A stretch of 15,978 bases of DNA. It comes from an uncultured Oscillospiraceae bacterium (GTDB taxonomy: Bacteria > Bacillota > Clostridia > Oscillospirales > Oscillospiraceae). Position 1 is the first letter of the stretch, and each line of letters starts with the position of its first letter. Where the stretch lies: positions 1-15,978 of the forward strand of contig CAKUJL010000009.1 in assembly GCA_934661715.1 (NCBI GenBank). Reading direction: 5' to 3'. Of this stretch, positions 6,574 through 13,836 are shown piece after piece. Under the pieces are notes generated by a model that had not been told where the DNA came from, ran no database searches, and saw nothing but the letters and a program-made list of their open reading frames with translations. Both the position numbers and the translations under genes were made by a program.

Positions 6574-7707
6574 ATGGCAGCTCAGGTAACCAATTATCAG
6601 TGCCCGGCGTGTACGGGCCCGCTGCATTTTATCGGAAGCTCGGGAAAGCTCGAGTGCGATTACTGCGGCTCGAAATTTGACATTGCGGAAATTGAGGCGC
6701 TCTACGCCGAAAAGGAGCAGAAGGCCGCCGAAGCCCAGAAAGCCGCCGAGGAAAAGCAGGAAGCGTCCCGCGCTTCTTCGCCCGATTCCGGCTGGGACAC
6801 GTCGGAGCTTCAAAGCGACTGGGGAAGCGACGCGGCCGGCATGAAGAGCTATTCCTGCCCGTCGTGCGGGGCCGAGCTCATCTGCGACGAGACGACCGCC
6901 GCGACCGCCTGCCCCTACTGCGGAAACCCCAGCGTCGTGCCGGGGCAGTTTTCGGGGAGCCTGAAGCCCGACTATATTCTGCCCTTCAAGCTCTCGAAGG
7001 ACGACGCGGTCAAGGCGCTTAAGGCCCATTACAAGGGAAAGCCCTTCCTGCCGCGCACGTTCACGCAGGAAAACCACGTGCAGGAGATCAAGGGCGTGTA
7101 CGTCCCGTTCTGGATGTTCGACGGCGAGGCCGAGGGCTCGGCGCAGTATGAGGCCACGCGCAGCCGCTGCTACCGCTCGGGCGAATACGAGGTCACCGAA
7201 ACCGACCATTTTGACGTGTACCGCGAGGGCTCGATCGCCTTTTCCAAGGTTCCCGTCGACGCGTCGAGCAAAATGCCGGACGACTACATGGACTCCATCG
7301 AGCCGTTTGACTACAAGGAGTTAAAATCGTTTTCGACCGCGTATCTGCCGGGCTTTCTGGCCGACAAATACGATGTTTCTGCGGAGGAAAGCGCCCAGCG
7401 TGCCGACACACGCTGCGAAGGAACGCTCGTCGCGGCGCTGGCCGATACGGCGGAGGGCTACGATATCTGCACGCCCATCTCGCAGGACATTCATCTTCGC
7501 CGCGGCAAGGTGCACTATGCGCTTTTGCCCGTGTGGCTGCTCTCGACCAAATGGGACGGCAAAAACTATCTGTTCGCCATGAACGGCCAGACCGGCAAGC
7601 TTGTCGGCGATCTTCCGACCAGCGCCGGAAAGTTCTGGGGCACGTTCGCGGCCATCGCGGGCGCTCTGACGGCGGTTCTGTCGGCGGGGTATCTGTTTTT
7701 GACGTAA
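6574..7707 (+). CDS. Double zinc-ribbon protein with C-terminal membrane anchor (YdjG-like)
   Basis: 377 residues from the ATG at 6574, with AGAGGAAG upstream. The first zinc ribbon (Cys10-x2-Cys13 ... Cys28-x2-Cys31) is of TFIIB type. It is followed by a Glu/Ala/Lys-rich helix (about 43-70) likely to form a coiled coil. A second ribbon uses Cys95-x2-Cys98 and Cys113-x2-Cys116. A large middle domain with aromatic-rich strands (PFWMFDGEAEG) follows, then a hydrophobic segment at about 353-376 next to the C-terminus, so it is a tail-anchored membrane protein with its bulk in the cytoplasm. It corresponds in layout to YdjG, which partners the SPFH protein in the PspA system of B. subtilis. It lies 13 bp upstream of the TPM gene. 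Confidence 0.85.
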   Translation: MAAQVTNYQCPACTGPLHFIGSSGKLECDYCGSKFDIAEIEALYAEKEQKAAEAQKAAEEKQEASRASSPDSGWDTSELQSDWGSDAAGMKSYSCPSCGAELICDETTAATACPYCGNPSVVPGQFSGSLKPDYILPFKLSKDDAVKALKAHYKGKPFLPRTFTQENHVQEIKGVYVPFWMFDGEAEGSAQYEATRSRCYRSGEYEVTETDHFDVYREGSIAFSKVPVDASSKMPDDYMDSIEPFDYKELKSFSTAYLPGFLADKYDVSAEESAQRADTRCEGTLVAALADTAEGYDICTPISQDIHLRRGKVHYALLPVWLLSTKWDGKNYLFAMNGQTGKLVGDLPTSAGKFWGTFAAIAGALTAVLSAGYLFLT

Positions 7708-7720
7708 GGAGGGCGTGAAG

Positions 7721-8494
7721 ATGAAAAAACGGTTTTTGACAGTTCTTCTGACGCTCGTGCTGCTTGCGTGCCTGAGCGTATCAGTCTTTGCAGAAAGCCA
7801 GCTCTACCGCATTACAGACGACGCGGGGATTCTGACCGCCGAACAGGACGGCCAGCTGGAGTCCTACGCCGAGAGCATTTCGCAGGACTACGGCGTCGGC
7901 GTCTACGTCGTCACCATTGACGACTATACCGAATACTACGACAGCGTCTACGAAACCGCGTGGCAGATCTACCACGCGTACGAGCTCGGCGAGGGCGCAG
8001 ACCGCGACGGCGTGATTCTGCTTTTGAGCATGGATAACCGCCAGTTTGCAACGTTTTTCTACGGGCCGCAGGCGGAATACGCCTTTGACAAGCACGGACA
8101 GGCGATGCTCGAGGACTACTTCCTCGAGGAATTCCACGCCGACAACTGGTTTGGCGGCATCTACGGCTTCCTTTCCGGCTGTCAGGAATTCCTGCACAGA
8201 GCCGCCGAAGGAGACCCCGTCCGCCGCAGCCCGTGGGGTACGCTCGGACTCATCGCGCTCGGCTCCATCGTCTTTGCCCTCATCATCTGCGTGCTTCTGA
8301 AGGCCAAAATGAAATCCGTCCGCAAGGCCGTGCAGGCAAGCGCCTACGTTTCGGGCGATCTCCAGCTCACAGCCAGCCGCGACCAGTACACGCACACAAC
8401 AGAAACGCGGACAAAGATCGAGAATGAGTCGTCCGGCGGCGGCAGTCATTCCGAGTCCGGCGGCGGCGGTTCCGGCAGAAGCGGAAGCTTTTAA
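7721..8494 (+). CDS. TPM-domain protein with signal peptide and membrane segment (YdjH-like)
   Basis: 257 residues from the ATG at 7721, seven bases after GGAGGG; the in-frame GTG at 7715 is only one base from the ribosome site, so I reject it. A signal peptide (about 1-25, MKKRFLTVLL then VFA/ES) leads into a TPM domain (about 28-155) containing RITDDAGILTAEQ and GADRDGVILLLSMDNR, both typical of the family. The domain would lie outside the cell. A membrane segment (about 172-194) and a cytoplasmic tail follow, ending in a Gly/Ser-rich stretch (235-257). A cysteine at position 17 gives a weak lipobox (LLAC), so lipoprotein processing is possible but less likely. It is the last gene of the operon, which ends in the palindromic repeat at 8504-8680. 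The pairing with SPFH and zinc-ribbon genes repeats the YdjG-YdjH-YdjI set. Confidence 0.87.
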   Translation: MKKRFLTVLLTLVLLACLSVSVFAESQLYRITDDAGILTAEQDGQLESYAESISQDYGVGVYVVTIDDYTEYYDSVYETAWQIYHAYELGEGADRDGVILLLSMDNRQFATFFYGPQAEYAFDKHGQAMLEDYFLEEFHADNWFGGIYGFLSGCQEFLHRAAEGDPVRRSPWGTLGLIALGSIVFALIICVLLKAKMKSVRKAVQASAYVSGDLQLTASRDQYTHTTETRTKIENESSGGGSHSESGGGGSGRSGSF

Positions 8495-8503
8495 TGTCTT
8501 CTA

Positions 8504-8680
8504 CCGCACCCCAAAGCCTTCCCCTCCGGGGAAGGTGCCCCAGTGCGCACACTGGGGCGGATGAGGGTCGAGGAGCACTATCGTACTGCAAAGCACGTGG
8601 TAACTGCTCCCTGTCCCTCATCCGACCTCGCTTCGCGAGGCCACCTTCCCCCAGGGGAAGGCTTTTTTTGGGGGGGGCGG
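8504..8680. repeat. 177-bp palindromic intergenic repeat, element A
   Basis: The outer arms (CCGCACCCCAAAGCCTTCCCC and the complementary stretch ending GGGGGGGCGG) pair over about 45 nt with small bulges. Each arm holds its own small hairpin: GCCCCAGTG...CACTGGGGC on the left and GGCCTCGC...GCGAGGCC on the right. Beyond these both arms share GGATGAGGG/CCCTCATCC. The tip is about 50 nt. It carries no real gene and lies directly after the TPM gene. It has the same plan as the repeats at 11189 and 15048. Confidence 0.75.
8644..8669 (+). terminator. Terminator of the SPFH operon, made by the repeat's right arm
   Basis: CCTTCCC (8644-8650) pairs with GGGAAGG (8655-8661), followed by C and seven Ts (8663-8669). 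It lies 150 bp after the TPM stop codon, so the palindromic repeat appears to be used as the transcript end. Confidence 0.65.
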
Positions 8681-8721
8681 CAAACTAATTTGGATTTGCA
8701 ATTTTCCCAGGAGGGGTTTTC

Positions 8722-9369
8722 TTGATTCGTTCTTATTTCCGCGCGTTATCGCTGCGGCGGGTTCTGGTGATGCTGTTCGGCATTGTGATGCTCGCCATCG
8801 GCGTGGCGCTTTTCGATTTTTCCCGGATGGGAAACGACCCGAGCACGTCGGTCGCCATCGCGCTGGGCAATGTTACGGGACTGGGGTTATCGCTCATGAT
8901 GCTGATCAACAACAGCGCGTATTTCATCGTCGAAATTATCTGGGGCCGGTCCATGATCGGCATCGGCACATTTATCAACTGGACGTGCATCGGCCCGATC
9001 GCCGAGGCCCTGCTGGGGCTTTTGTTCCGCATGCCGCAGCTTCAGGGCGGCGATCTGCCGTTTTTCCCGCGGCTTCTGATCATGCTGCTGGGCGTGCTGA
9101 TCCTGAGCTTTGGCGCGTCGCTCTATCAGACCGCGGACACCGGCATCGCGCCGTACGACGCGCTGTCCATTCTCATGAGCCGCAAGCAGAAAAAGGTCCC
9201 CTACTTCTGGTGCCGCATTGCAACAGATTCGGCCTGTGCCATCGCAACGGCGCTTCTCGGCGGCATTGTGGGGCTCGGAACGCTCATCTGCGCACTGGGA
9301 CTCGGGCCCTTCATCACGTTCTTTGACCGCACGGTCTCGCGAAGGCTCTGCGGACTGGAGCGCAGCTGA
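8722..9369 (+). CDS. YczE/YyaS/YitT-superfamily membrane protein (YczE-like)
   Basis: 215 residues with a TTG start at 8722 preceded by CAGGAGGGG, which is the only good ribosome site. Five or so membrane segments fill the protein (about residues 13-33, 48-70, 78-98, 113-133, 163-190). The motif NDPSTSVAIALGNVTGLGLS near residue 38 and TADTGIAPYDAL near 137 are characteristic of the YczE group (COG2364). No DUF2179 domain is present, unlike the next gene. Function is unknown. No clear promoter is seen between the repeat at 8504-8680 and the start, so it may rely on read-through from the operon before it. A strong terminator follows. Confidence 0.8.
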   Translation: MIRSYFRALSLRRVLVMLFGIVMLAIGVALFDFSRMGNDPSTSVAIALGNVTGLGLSLMMLINNSAYFIVEIIWGRSMIGIGTFINWTCIGPIAEALLGLLFRMPQLQGGDLPFFPRLLIMLLGVLILSFGASLYQTADTGIAPYDALSILMSRKQKKVPYFWCRIATDSACAIATALLGGIVGLGTLICALGLGPFITFFDRTVSRRLCGLERS

Positions 9370-9377
9370 ATACCGAC

Positions 9378-9407
9378 AAAAAGCCGGCCTGTGCGGCCGG
9401 CTTTTTT
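9378..9407 (+). terminator. Strong terminator after the YczE-like gene
   Basis: GCCGGCC (9383-9389) and GGCCGGC (9395-9401) pair around a TGTGC loop, extended by A/T pairs, and are followed by TTTTTT (9402-9407). Confidence 0.9.
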
Positions 9408-9431
9408 GTTGCAGATTTTTTGAAGCGTCTC

Positions 9432-9460
9432 TTGCATTTTCCATTCTGCGGTGCTATTAT
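9432..9460 (+). promoter_or_regulatory. Promoter of the YitT-like gene
   Basis: TTGCAT (9432-9437) and TATTAT (9455-9460) are 17 bp apart, with a TG extension (TGCTATTAT). It lies between the terminator at 9378 and the start codon at 9501. Confidence 0.75.
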
Positions 9461-9500
9461 ATGCACGAATTGCGTCATTTGCGGTAAGGGAGGCATTTTT

Positions 9501-10391
9501 ATGCAATCATCCATGCAAAAGCTGGGGAATCCTGCGCAGGAGCTCCTGCACTGTCTCGGCATTCTGGGCGGGACGCTGCTGTATTCTCTGGGCATGAACC
9601 TGTTTGTCGTCCCGGCGGGGCTGTATACCGGCGGCATTATGGGCCTTTCGCAGCTGATAAGAACCTTTCTTCTCCGCGCGACCGGCTGGACGCCTCCCAT
9701 TGACATCGCTGGCCTCATCAACTACGCGATCAACCTTCCGATGCTGCTGCTTGCGTGGCGGAAGCTGGACCACCGCGTGGTGCTCAAAACGCTTCTGTTC
9801 GTCACCGGAACGACCGTCTTTCTCTCGCTCGTGCCGCGCATGGATATTTTGTCGGGCGACCAGCTGGCCAGATGCCTCATCGGCGGTATGCTCTGCGGCG
9901 GCGGCATCGGACTTCTGCTCTGGATGGGCGGCACGTCGGGCGGCATGGACCTGCTCGGCATGATGCTCATCAAATCCGGCTCTCACACGAGCATCGGCCA
10001 TGTGAACCTCTGCTGGAACCTCATGCTCTACACCATCTGCGCCTGCGCGTTCAGCCTGTCGACGGCGATCTACTCCATCCTCTTCTCCTTCATCTCCACC
10101 ACCGCGATGGATAAGCTGCACATGCAGAACATCAACGTCGAGGTTACGGTCGTGAGCAAGGTGATCAGCCCCGAAATGGAGCACGAGATCCTCGTCGATC
10201 TGCACCGCGGCATCACGCGCTACGAGGGCATCGGCGAATACACCGGCCAGCCAGTACACATTTTCTACATTCTCGTCTCCAAATACGAAGTTGGCCGCCT
10301 GCGCTCGATCATCCTCAAATACGACCCCCGCGCGTTCATCGTCGCCAAGGACGGCGCGGTCATCTATGGAAACTACAAGCGCAAGGTTTGA
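9501..10391 (+). CDS. YitT family membrane protein with C-terminal DUF2179 domain
   Basis: 296 residues from the ATG at 9501, seven bases after AAGGGAGG; the upstream in-frame ATG at 9420 lies before the promoter. The N-terminal two thirds contain about five membrane segments (roughly 17-40, 65-85, 96-112, 128-150, 170-195). They include the family stretch NLFVVPAGLYTGGIMGLSQL and the glycine-rich GGTSGGMDLL. The C-terminal part (about 212-292) is a soluble DUF2179 domain containing VEVTVVSKV, RGITRYEGIGEY and a final IVAKDGAVIYG, the usual YitT layout. The family has no settled function. It is expressed from its own promoter, and its stop codon overlaps the -35 of the next gene's promoter. 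Confidence 0.88.
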   Translation: MQSSMQKLGNPAQELLHCLGILGGTLLYSLGMNLFVVPAGLYTGGIMGLSQLIRTFLLRATGWTPPIDIAGLINYAINLPMLLLAWRKLDHRVVLKTLLFVTGTTVFLSLVPRMDILSGDQLARCLIGGMLCGGGIGLLLWMGGTSGGMDLLGMMLIKSGSHTSIGHVNLCWNLMLYTICACAFSLSTAIYSILFSFISTTAMDKLHMQNINVEVTVVSKVISPEMEHEILVDLHRGITRYEGIGEYTGQPVHIFYILVSKYEVGRLRSIILKYDPRAFIVAKDGAVIYGNYKRKV

Positions 10392-10416
10392 CAAACAGCT
10401 TGTCCCGCGCTAAAAT
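10388..10416 (+). promoter_or_regulatory. Near-consensus promoter of the histidine phosphatase gene
   Basis: TTGACA (10388-10393) and TAAAAT (10411-10416) are 17 bp apart; the -35 overlaps the TGA of the YitT gene. The -10 lies inside a short dyad CGCTA-AAA-TAGCG (10408-10420), which might be an operator but could be chance. Confidence 0.8.
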
Positions 10417-10448
10417 AGCGGCGTTATACCAAAAAGGGAGCAAACGCT

Positions 10449-11180
10449 ATGAACATTTACATCATCCGGCACGCCGAGCCCGACTATGAGCGCGACTCGC
10501 TGACTGAAAAGGGCTGGCGCGAGGCAGAATATCTCAGCCGCCGCCTGTCGAAAATCGAAAACGCCTCGTACTACACCTCCCCGCTCGGAAGAGCCAGAGA
10601 CACCGCGTCGCTGACGCTCAAGGCCGTCGGGAAGGAAGCGGAGGTTTTCCCGTGGCTGCGGGAGTTTGACAAGGGCTACACGGTGCCGCCGGAGTTTAAC
10701 CCCAAGGGTTTCGGCTGGGATTTTCCGCCGCGGCTCTGGACGAGCGTCCCCACGTACTATGACCCCGAGCGCTGGATGTCCGCCCCGGCGTATAGAAATT
10801 CCGGCATCGGGCCTGTCTACCGCGCAGTGACGGACGGCTTGGACGCTCTGGTCGCAAAGCACGGCTACGAGCGCGGCGATCACGTGTACCGCGCCGTCCA
10901 GCCCAACACGGAAAATATTCTGATCTTCTGCCACTTCGGCGTCGAATGCGTGCTGTTATCGAGACTGTTCGACTGCTCTCCCGTCACGCTCTGGCACCAC
11001 ACCGTAGCATTACCCAGCAGCGTCACCGTCGTCACGACTGAAGAGCGCGAAAAGGGCACGGCCGTGTTCCGCATGCTGCGCTTCGGAGACCTGTCGCATC
11101 TGGACGCGAACGAGGAAGAGCCGTCCTTCTGCGCCCGCTTCTGCGAAAGAAACGGCGACGGCACCCGCGAAACCTGGTGA
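10449..11180 (+). CDS. Histidine phosphatase (phosphoglycerate mutase-like) family protein
   Basis: 243 residues from the ATG at 10449, with AAAGGGAG upstream. The N-terminal motif IIRHAEPDYERDSLTEKGW carries the phospho-accepting His8 and Arg7. SPLGRARDTA near residue 44 supplies the next phosphate-binding arginine. Glu/Asp residues in the REFDKGY segment and His162 in IFCHFGVE complete the usual active site. The protein is cytoplasmic and slightly longer than a simple phosphatase domain because of an insertion (about residues 75-145) rich in Trp, Tyr and Pro. The substrate is not predictable; the family includes phosphoglycerate mutases, cobalamin-pathway and broad-range phosphatases. It is monocistronic and followed by a palindromic repeat and a terminator. 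Confidence 0.85.
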   Translation: MNIYIIRHAEPDYERDSLTEKGWREAEYLSRRLSKIENASYYTSPLGRARDTASLTLKAVGKEAEVFPWLREFDKGYTVPPEFNPKGFGWDFPPRLWTSVPTYYDPERWMSAPAYRNSGIGPVYRAVTDGLDALVAKHGYERGDHVYRAVQPNTENILIFCHFGVECVLLSRLFDCSPVTLWHHTVALPSSVTVVTTEEREKGTAVFRMLRFGDLSHLDANEEEPSFCARFCERNGDGTRETW

Positions 11181-11188
11181 ATTCGTCT

Positions 11189-11307
11189 CTTGCCTCTCCC
11201 TTTGGGAGAGGTGGCTGAGCGAAGCGAAGTCGGAGAGGGTATACACGAAAGGCTGGTATGCCCTCTCAGTCACCTTCGGTGACAGCTCTCCCAGAGGGAG
11301 AGCCAAG
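11189..11307. repeat. 119-bp palindromic intergenic repeat, element B
   Basis: The outer arms (CTTGCCTCTCCC... and ...GGGAGAGCCAAG) match in 20 of 22 positions when folded. Each arm is itself a hairpin (CTCTCCCTTTGGGAGAG; CTCTCCCAGAGGGAGAG). The inner arms GGCTGAGCGAAGCGAAGTCG and CAGTCACCTTCGGTGACAG pair less well. Plan and word content resemble elements A and C. It lies nine bases after the phosphatase gene stop codon. Confidence 0.7.
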
Positions 11308-11340
11308 GGGCTGTGCCAAATACACAACCGACCATCAAAA

Positions 11341-11379
11341 ACCCCGATGCAGTTTATTTTGCTGCACCGGGGTCTTTTT
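11341..11379. terminator. Bidirectional terminator between phosphatase and response regulator genes
   Basis: ACCCCGATGCAG (11341-11352) pairs with CTGCACCGGGGT (11362-11373) with one mismatch. CTTTTT follows on the plus strand and TTTTG on the minus strand. The response regulator stop codon lies at 11384-11386, so it serves both convergent units. Confidence 0.85.
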
Positions 11380-11383
11380 CTGC

Positions 11384-12130
11384 TCAAAAGTTCGAATTCT
11401 GATATTCCGTTGGGCTCATGCCGGTAACCTTTTTGAAGGTGCCGGAGAAGTAGGTAATGTCCCTGTAGCCCACGGCCTCGGCCACCTCGTAGACGCGGAG
11501 CTTCCCTTCCTTGAGAAGCGCCATCGCCTTCTGCATCCGGCAGCGCGTGAGATAGCTTCCGACCGTGCAGTCGGTCTCCTTCTTAAATAGATGGCTCAAA
11601 TGTCCTTCGCTCAGGCCCAGCTCGGACGCCACCTGCCCGACGCAGAGACCTGGGTCCGCGCAGTTTTTCGCGATATAGTCCATCGCCTCCTGCACATAGC
11701 GGCTCTTGGTTCCGGCGCGGATCTGCGGCAGCTGCGGCTGTGGCTCTTTTCTGCGGCTGTCTAACTTCTTTTGCAGTGCCAGCACCGCGTTCTCCAAATC
11801 TCCGTCGTGAAACGGCTTGAGCAAAAAGTCGACCGCGCCCAGCCGGATGGCCGTCTGCGCATAGGTAAAGCTGTCGTAGGCCGTGAGGATGATCACGAAC
11901 GCGTCGCAGCCGCGCTCACGAAGCTGCGCGATCATCTCGAGTCCGTCCATTTTGGGCATTTTGAGGTCGGTGATGATGAGCGACGGCTTACACCTTTCTG
12001 CCTGCGCGATGCCCTCTTCGCCGTTCGCCGCCTCGCCCACGACCACGCAGCCAAGACTCTGCCAATCGGTCGCCAGCACGATGCCCTTTCGGATCATCTC
12101 TTCGTCTTCCACAACCAGAACACGCATCAT
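11384..12130 (-). CDS. Response regulator, REC plus AraC-type DNA-binding domain (YesN-like)
   Basis: 248 residues from the ATG at 12128-12130, which overlaps the TGA of the kinase gene as ATGA; AGGAGG lies eight bases upstream. A longer in-frame start at 12172 is inside the kinase gene without such a site. The receiver domain (about 1-120) has acidic Glu8/Asp9/Glu10, phospho-acceptor Asp55 (IITDLKMPKMDG), Thr83 and Lys105. A linker leads to an AraC-type double helix-turn-helix (about 148-248) containing LSEGHLSHLFKKETDCTVG and the family ending ITYFSGTFKKVTGMSPTEY. It is the last gene of the binding protein-kinase-regulator operon. It should be phosphorylated by the upstream kinase and act as an activator. 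The divergent lipoprotein gene at 15440 is the nearest plausible target. Confidence 0.92.
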   Translation of the reverse strand: MMRVLVVEDEEMIRKGIVLATDWQSLGCVVVGEAANGEEGIAQAERCKPSLIITDLKMPKMDGLEMIAQLRERGCDAFVIILTAYDSFTYAQTAIRLGAVDFLLKPFHDGDLENAVLALQKKLDSRRKEPQPQLPQIRAGTKSRYVQEAMDYIAKNCADPGLCVGQVASELGLSEGHLSHLFKKETDCTVGSYLTRCRMQKAMALLKEGKLRVYEVAEAVGYRDITYFSGTFKKVTGMSPTEYQNSNF

Positions 12131-13836
12131 TCCGCATCCCTCCTTACTGCCGGCAGTCTTGCCGTGATGCATGCGCCCGTCTTGTCCGTGCGGTTGGACA
12201 GGCGCAGGCCGTATTGTTCTCCGTAGTGCTTTCTTAAAATCGTGTCCACATTAAATAAACCCAGATGGCCCGTCTGCTTTTCGGGCGGCCTGTATAGCCC
12301 GAGCATTTCCGCCGGGAAGCCCGCGCCGTTGTCGCAGACGCGAATTTCCAGCGTTCCGCCTGATTCCTCCGCCTCCACGATGAGTTCCCCGTCCGTCACG
12401 CCCGAAAGGCCGTGCAAAATCGCGTTCTCGGCCAGCGGCTGGAGCATCATCTTCGGAACCATGCACGAAAGAAGTGCGGGCTCCACGTTCTGCATATAGG
12501 TAAAGCTTCCCGAGAGCCGGATGCGCTGAATTTCCACGTAGCGTCCTAAAATCTGCAATTCCTTTTCCAATGGCACAAACTCGTCCGGCGAGATGCAGAA
12601 GCGCAGGATATCGGCCAGATTCGTCGACATCAGCGCCACCTGCGGCACCTGATTGATCTTGCTGATCCACTTCATCGTGTCCAGCGTGTTGCACAGAAAA
12701 TGCGGGTTCAGCTGCGCTTGCAGCATCCTTATCTGTGCGTCGTTGAGCGCCTGCTGATTCTCCAACAGCGCCTGCTGGTTGCGCCGCAGGGACTGCACCA
12801 TGCGGTTGAACTGCTGGGCAAGCTCGCTGAGCTCGTCGTGCCGGTCCTCCTCGACCGCGACCTGCACCTGCAAATCGTTTTTCCCGACCTGCGTGATGGC
12901 GCTGTGGAGCTTTTCAATGGGCCGGAACATCTGCCGGCTGAGCTGTAAGCTGAGGAAAATGCTGACCGCCGCGCCGCCCAATGCGCAAAGCGCACTCACC
13001 GTGTAAAGTAGCCGCAGCGTCCCGCGCGTAAACACCTGCGGCTGCTGCAAAACGAGATAGAGCCCCGTGGCTTCATCGCACCGCGCGGTATACAGGAAAT
13101 TATCGGAAAGTCCGGTGAGCGCCCTGCCGGATAGCAGCTGCTGCCGGAGCGCGTCCGGGAGCGTGCGCACCTGCGCCGGCTGCGTGCAGTACACGCCGTG
13201 CCAGAAGCTGTCCATCACCAGAAGCTCATTCTGCGCACCCGCCAGCCCGTCAAAGACCGTGCGGAGCTGATTTTCGTACATCGCGGCGACGAGAAAGCCC
13301 GCCGTTTTGCCGTTTTCCGTCAGCCTTGCCGCCGCGCGGAGCACCGGTTCGTCAAAATCCGCCGGATTTTCACTGGCGCTGTAGGTGAGCTTCCCTTCCT
13401 CCAGCCGCGCCGCCTCGTATAAAATACCCCAGTCGGGCGAAAGCGGGTCGCCACCCGCAAACGCCTGCGTGGAAAACAGAAGCGTCCCGTCCGCGCCGTA
13501 GAGATCGAACCTTGCGGCATTTCGCACGGGGCCCGCCGCGTCATAGAGGCTTTCATAGACCTTTGCGCTGTCCTCCGTGCTTCCGGAAAGCGCCCGCAGA
13601 ACCGTCGCGTCCTCCTGCAATTCCTCTGCCGCGGCAAGAATTCCGTCTTGCACGGTGCCCAGCGCGTGACAGGCCGCGGTCAGCTGCTGCTGCGCGTTCT
13701 GCTGCTGGTCGGCGGTCATGCGGAAGCGAAAAATTTGCAGCAGCAGTCCCGCGCAAAGAAGCAGCGGGGCCAGCGAAACCGCCAGAAACGCGGCGTTCAG
13801 CCGCTGCCGGAACGAAGAAAAATGAAGCTTTTTCAC
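12127..13836 (-). CDS. Sensor histidine kinase, YesM/LytS type, with large extracytoplasmic sensor domain
   Basis: 569 residues with a GTG start at 13834-13836 (GGAGG seven bases upstream), overlapping the lipoprotein stop codon as GTGA. Membrane segments at about 14-36 and 274-297 enclose an extracytoplasmic domain of about 235 residues, possibly a Cache-type fold. A HAMP domain (about 298-352) and a glutamine-rich coiled coil (NQQALLENQQALNDAQ) lead to the kinase core. LQAQLNPHFLCNTLD holds phospho-acceptor His379. The N box is PLAENAILHGL (Asn471), the first G box DNGAGFP (502-508) and a second GHLGLFNV (523-530). This is the HisKA_7TM-lacking LytS/YesM kinase class that pairs with AraC-type regulators, as here. 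Context suggests that the adjacent binding lipoprotein presents the signal to its sensor domain. Confidence 0.92.
   Translation of the reverse strand: MKKLHFSSFRQRLNAAFLAVSLAPLLLCAGLLLQIFRFRMTADQQQNAQQQLTAACHALGTVQDGILAAAEELQEDATVLRALSGSTEDSAKVYESLYDAAGPVRNAARFDLYGADGTLLFSTQAFAGGDPLSPDWGILYEAARLEEGKLTYSASENPADFDEPVLRAAARLTENGKTAGFLVAAMYENQLRTVFDGLAGAQNELLVMDSFWHGVYCTQPAQVRTLPDALRQQLLSGRALTGLSDNFLYTARCDEATGLYLVLQQPQVFTRGTLRLLYTVSALCALGGAAVSIFLSLQLSRQMFRPIEKLHSAITQVGKNDLQVQVAVEEDRHDELSELAQQFNRMVQSLRRNQQALLENQQALNDAQIRMLQAQLNPHFLCNTLDTMKWISKINQVPQVALMSTNLADILRFCISPDEFVPLEKELQILGRYVEIQRIRLSGSFTYMQNVEPALLSCMVPKMMLQPLAENAILHGLSGVTDGELIVEAEESGGTLEIRVCDNGAGFPAEMLGLYRPPEKQTGHLGLFNVDTILRKHYGEQYGLRLSNRTDKTGACITARLPAVRRDAE

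Noticed and set aside
8494..8725. Short plus-strand open frames inside the palindromic repeat at 8504-8680
   Set aside because: They translate repeat DNA, and have no ribosome site or family resemblance.
9507..10394. A 295-codon minus-strand open frame opposite the YitT gene
   Set aside because: It is a shadow frame, with no domain or ribosome site, and the plus strand encodes an evident YitT protein.
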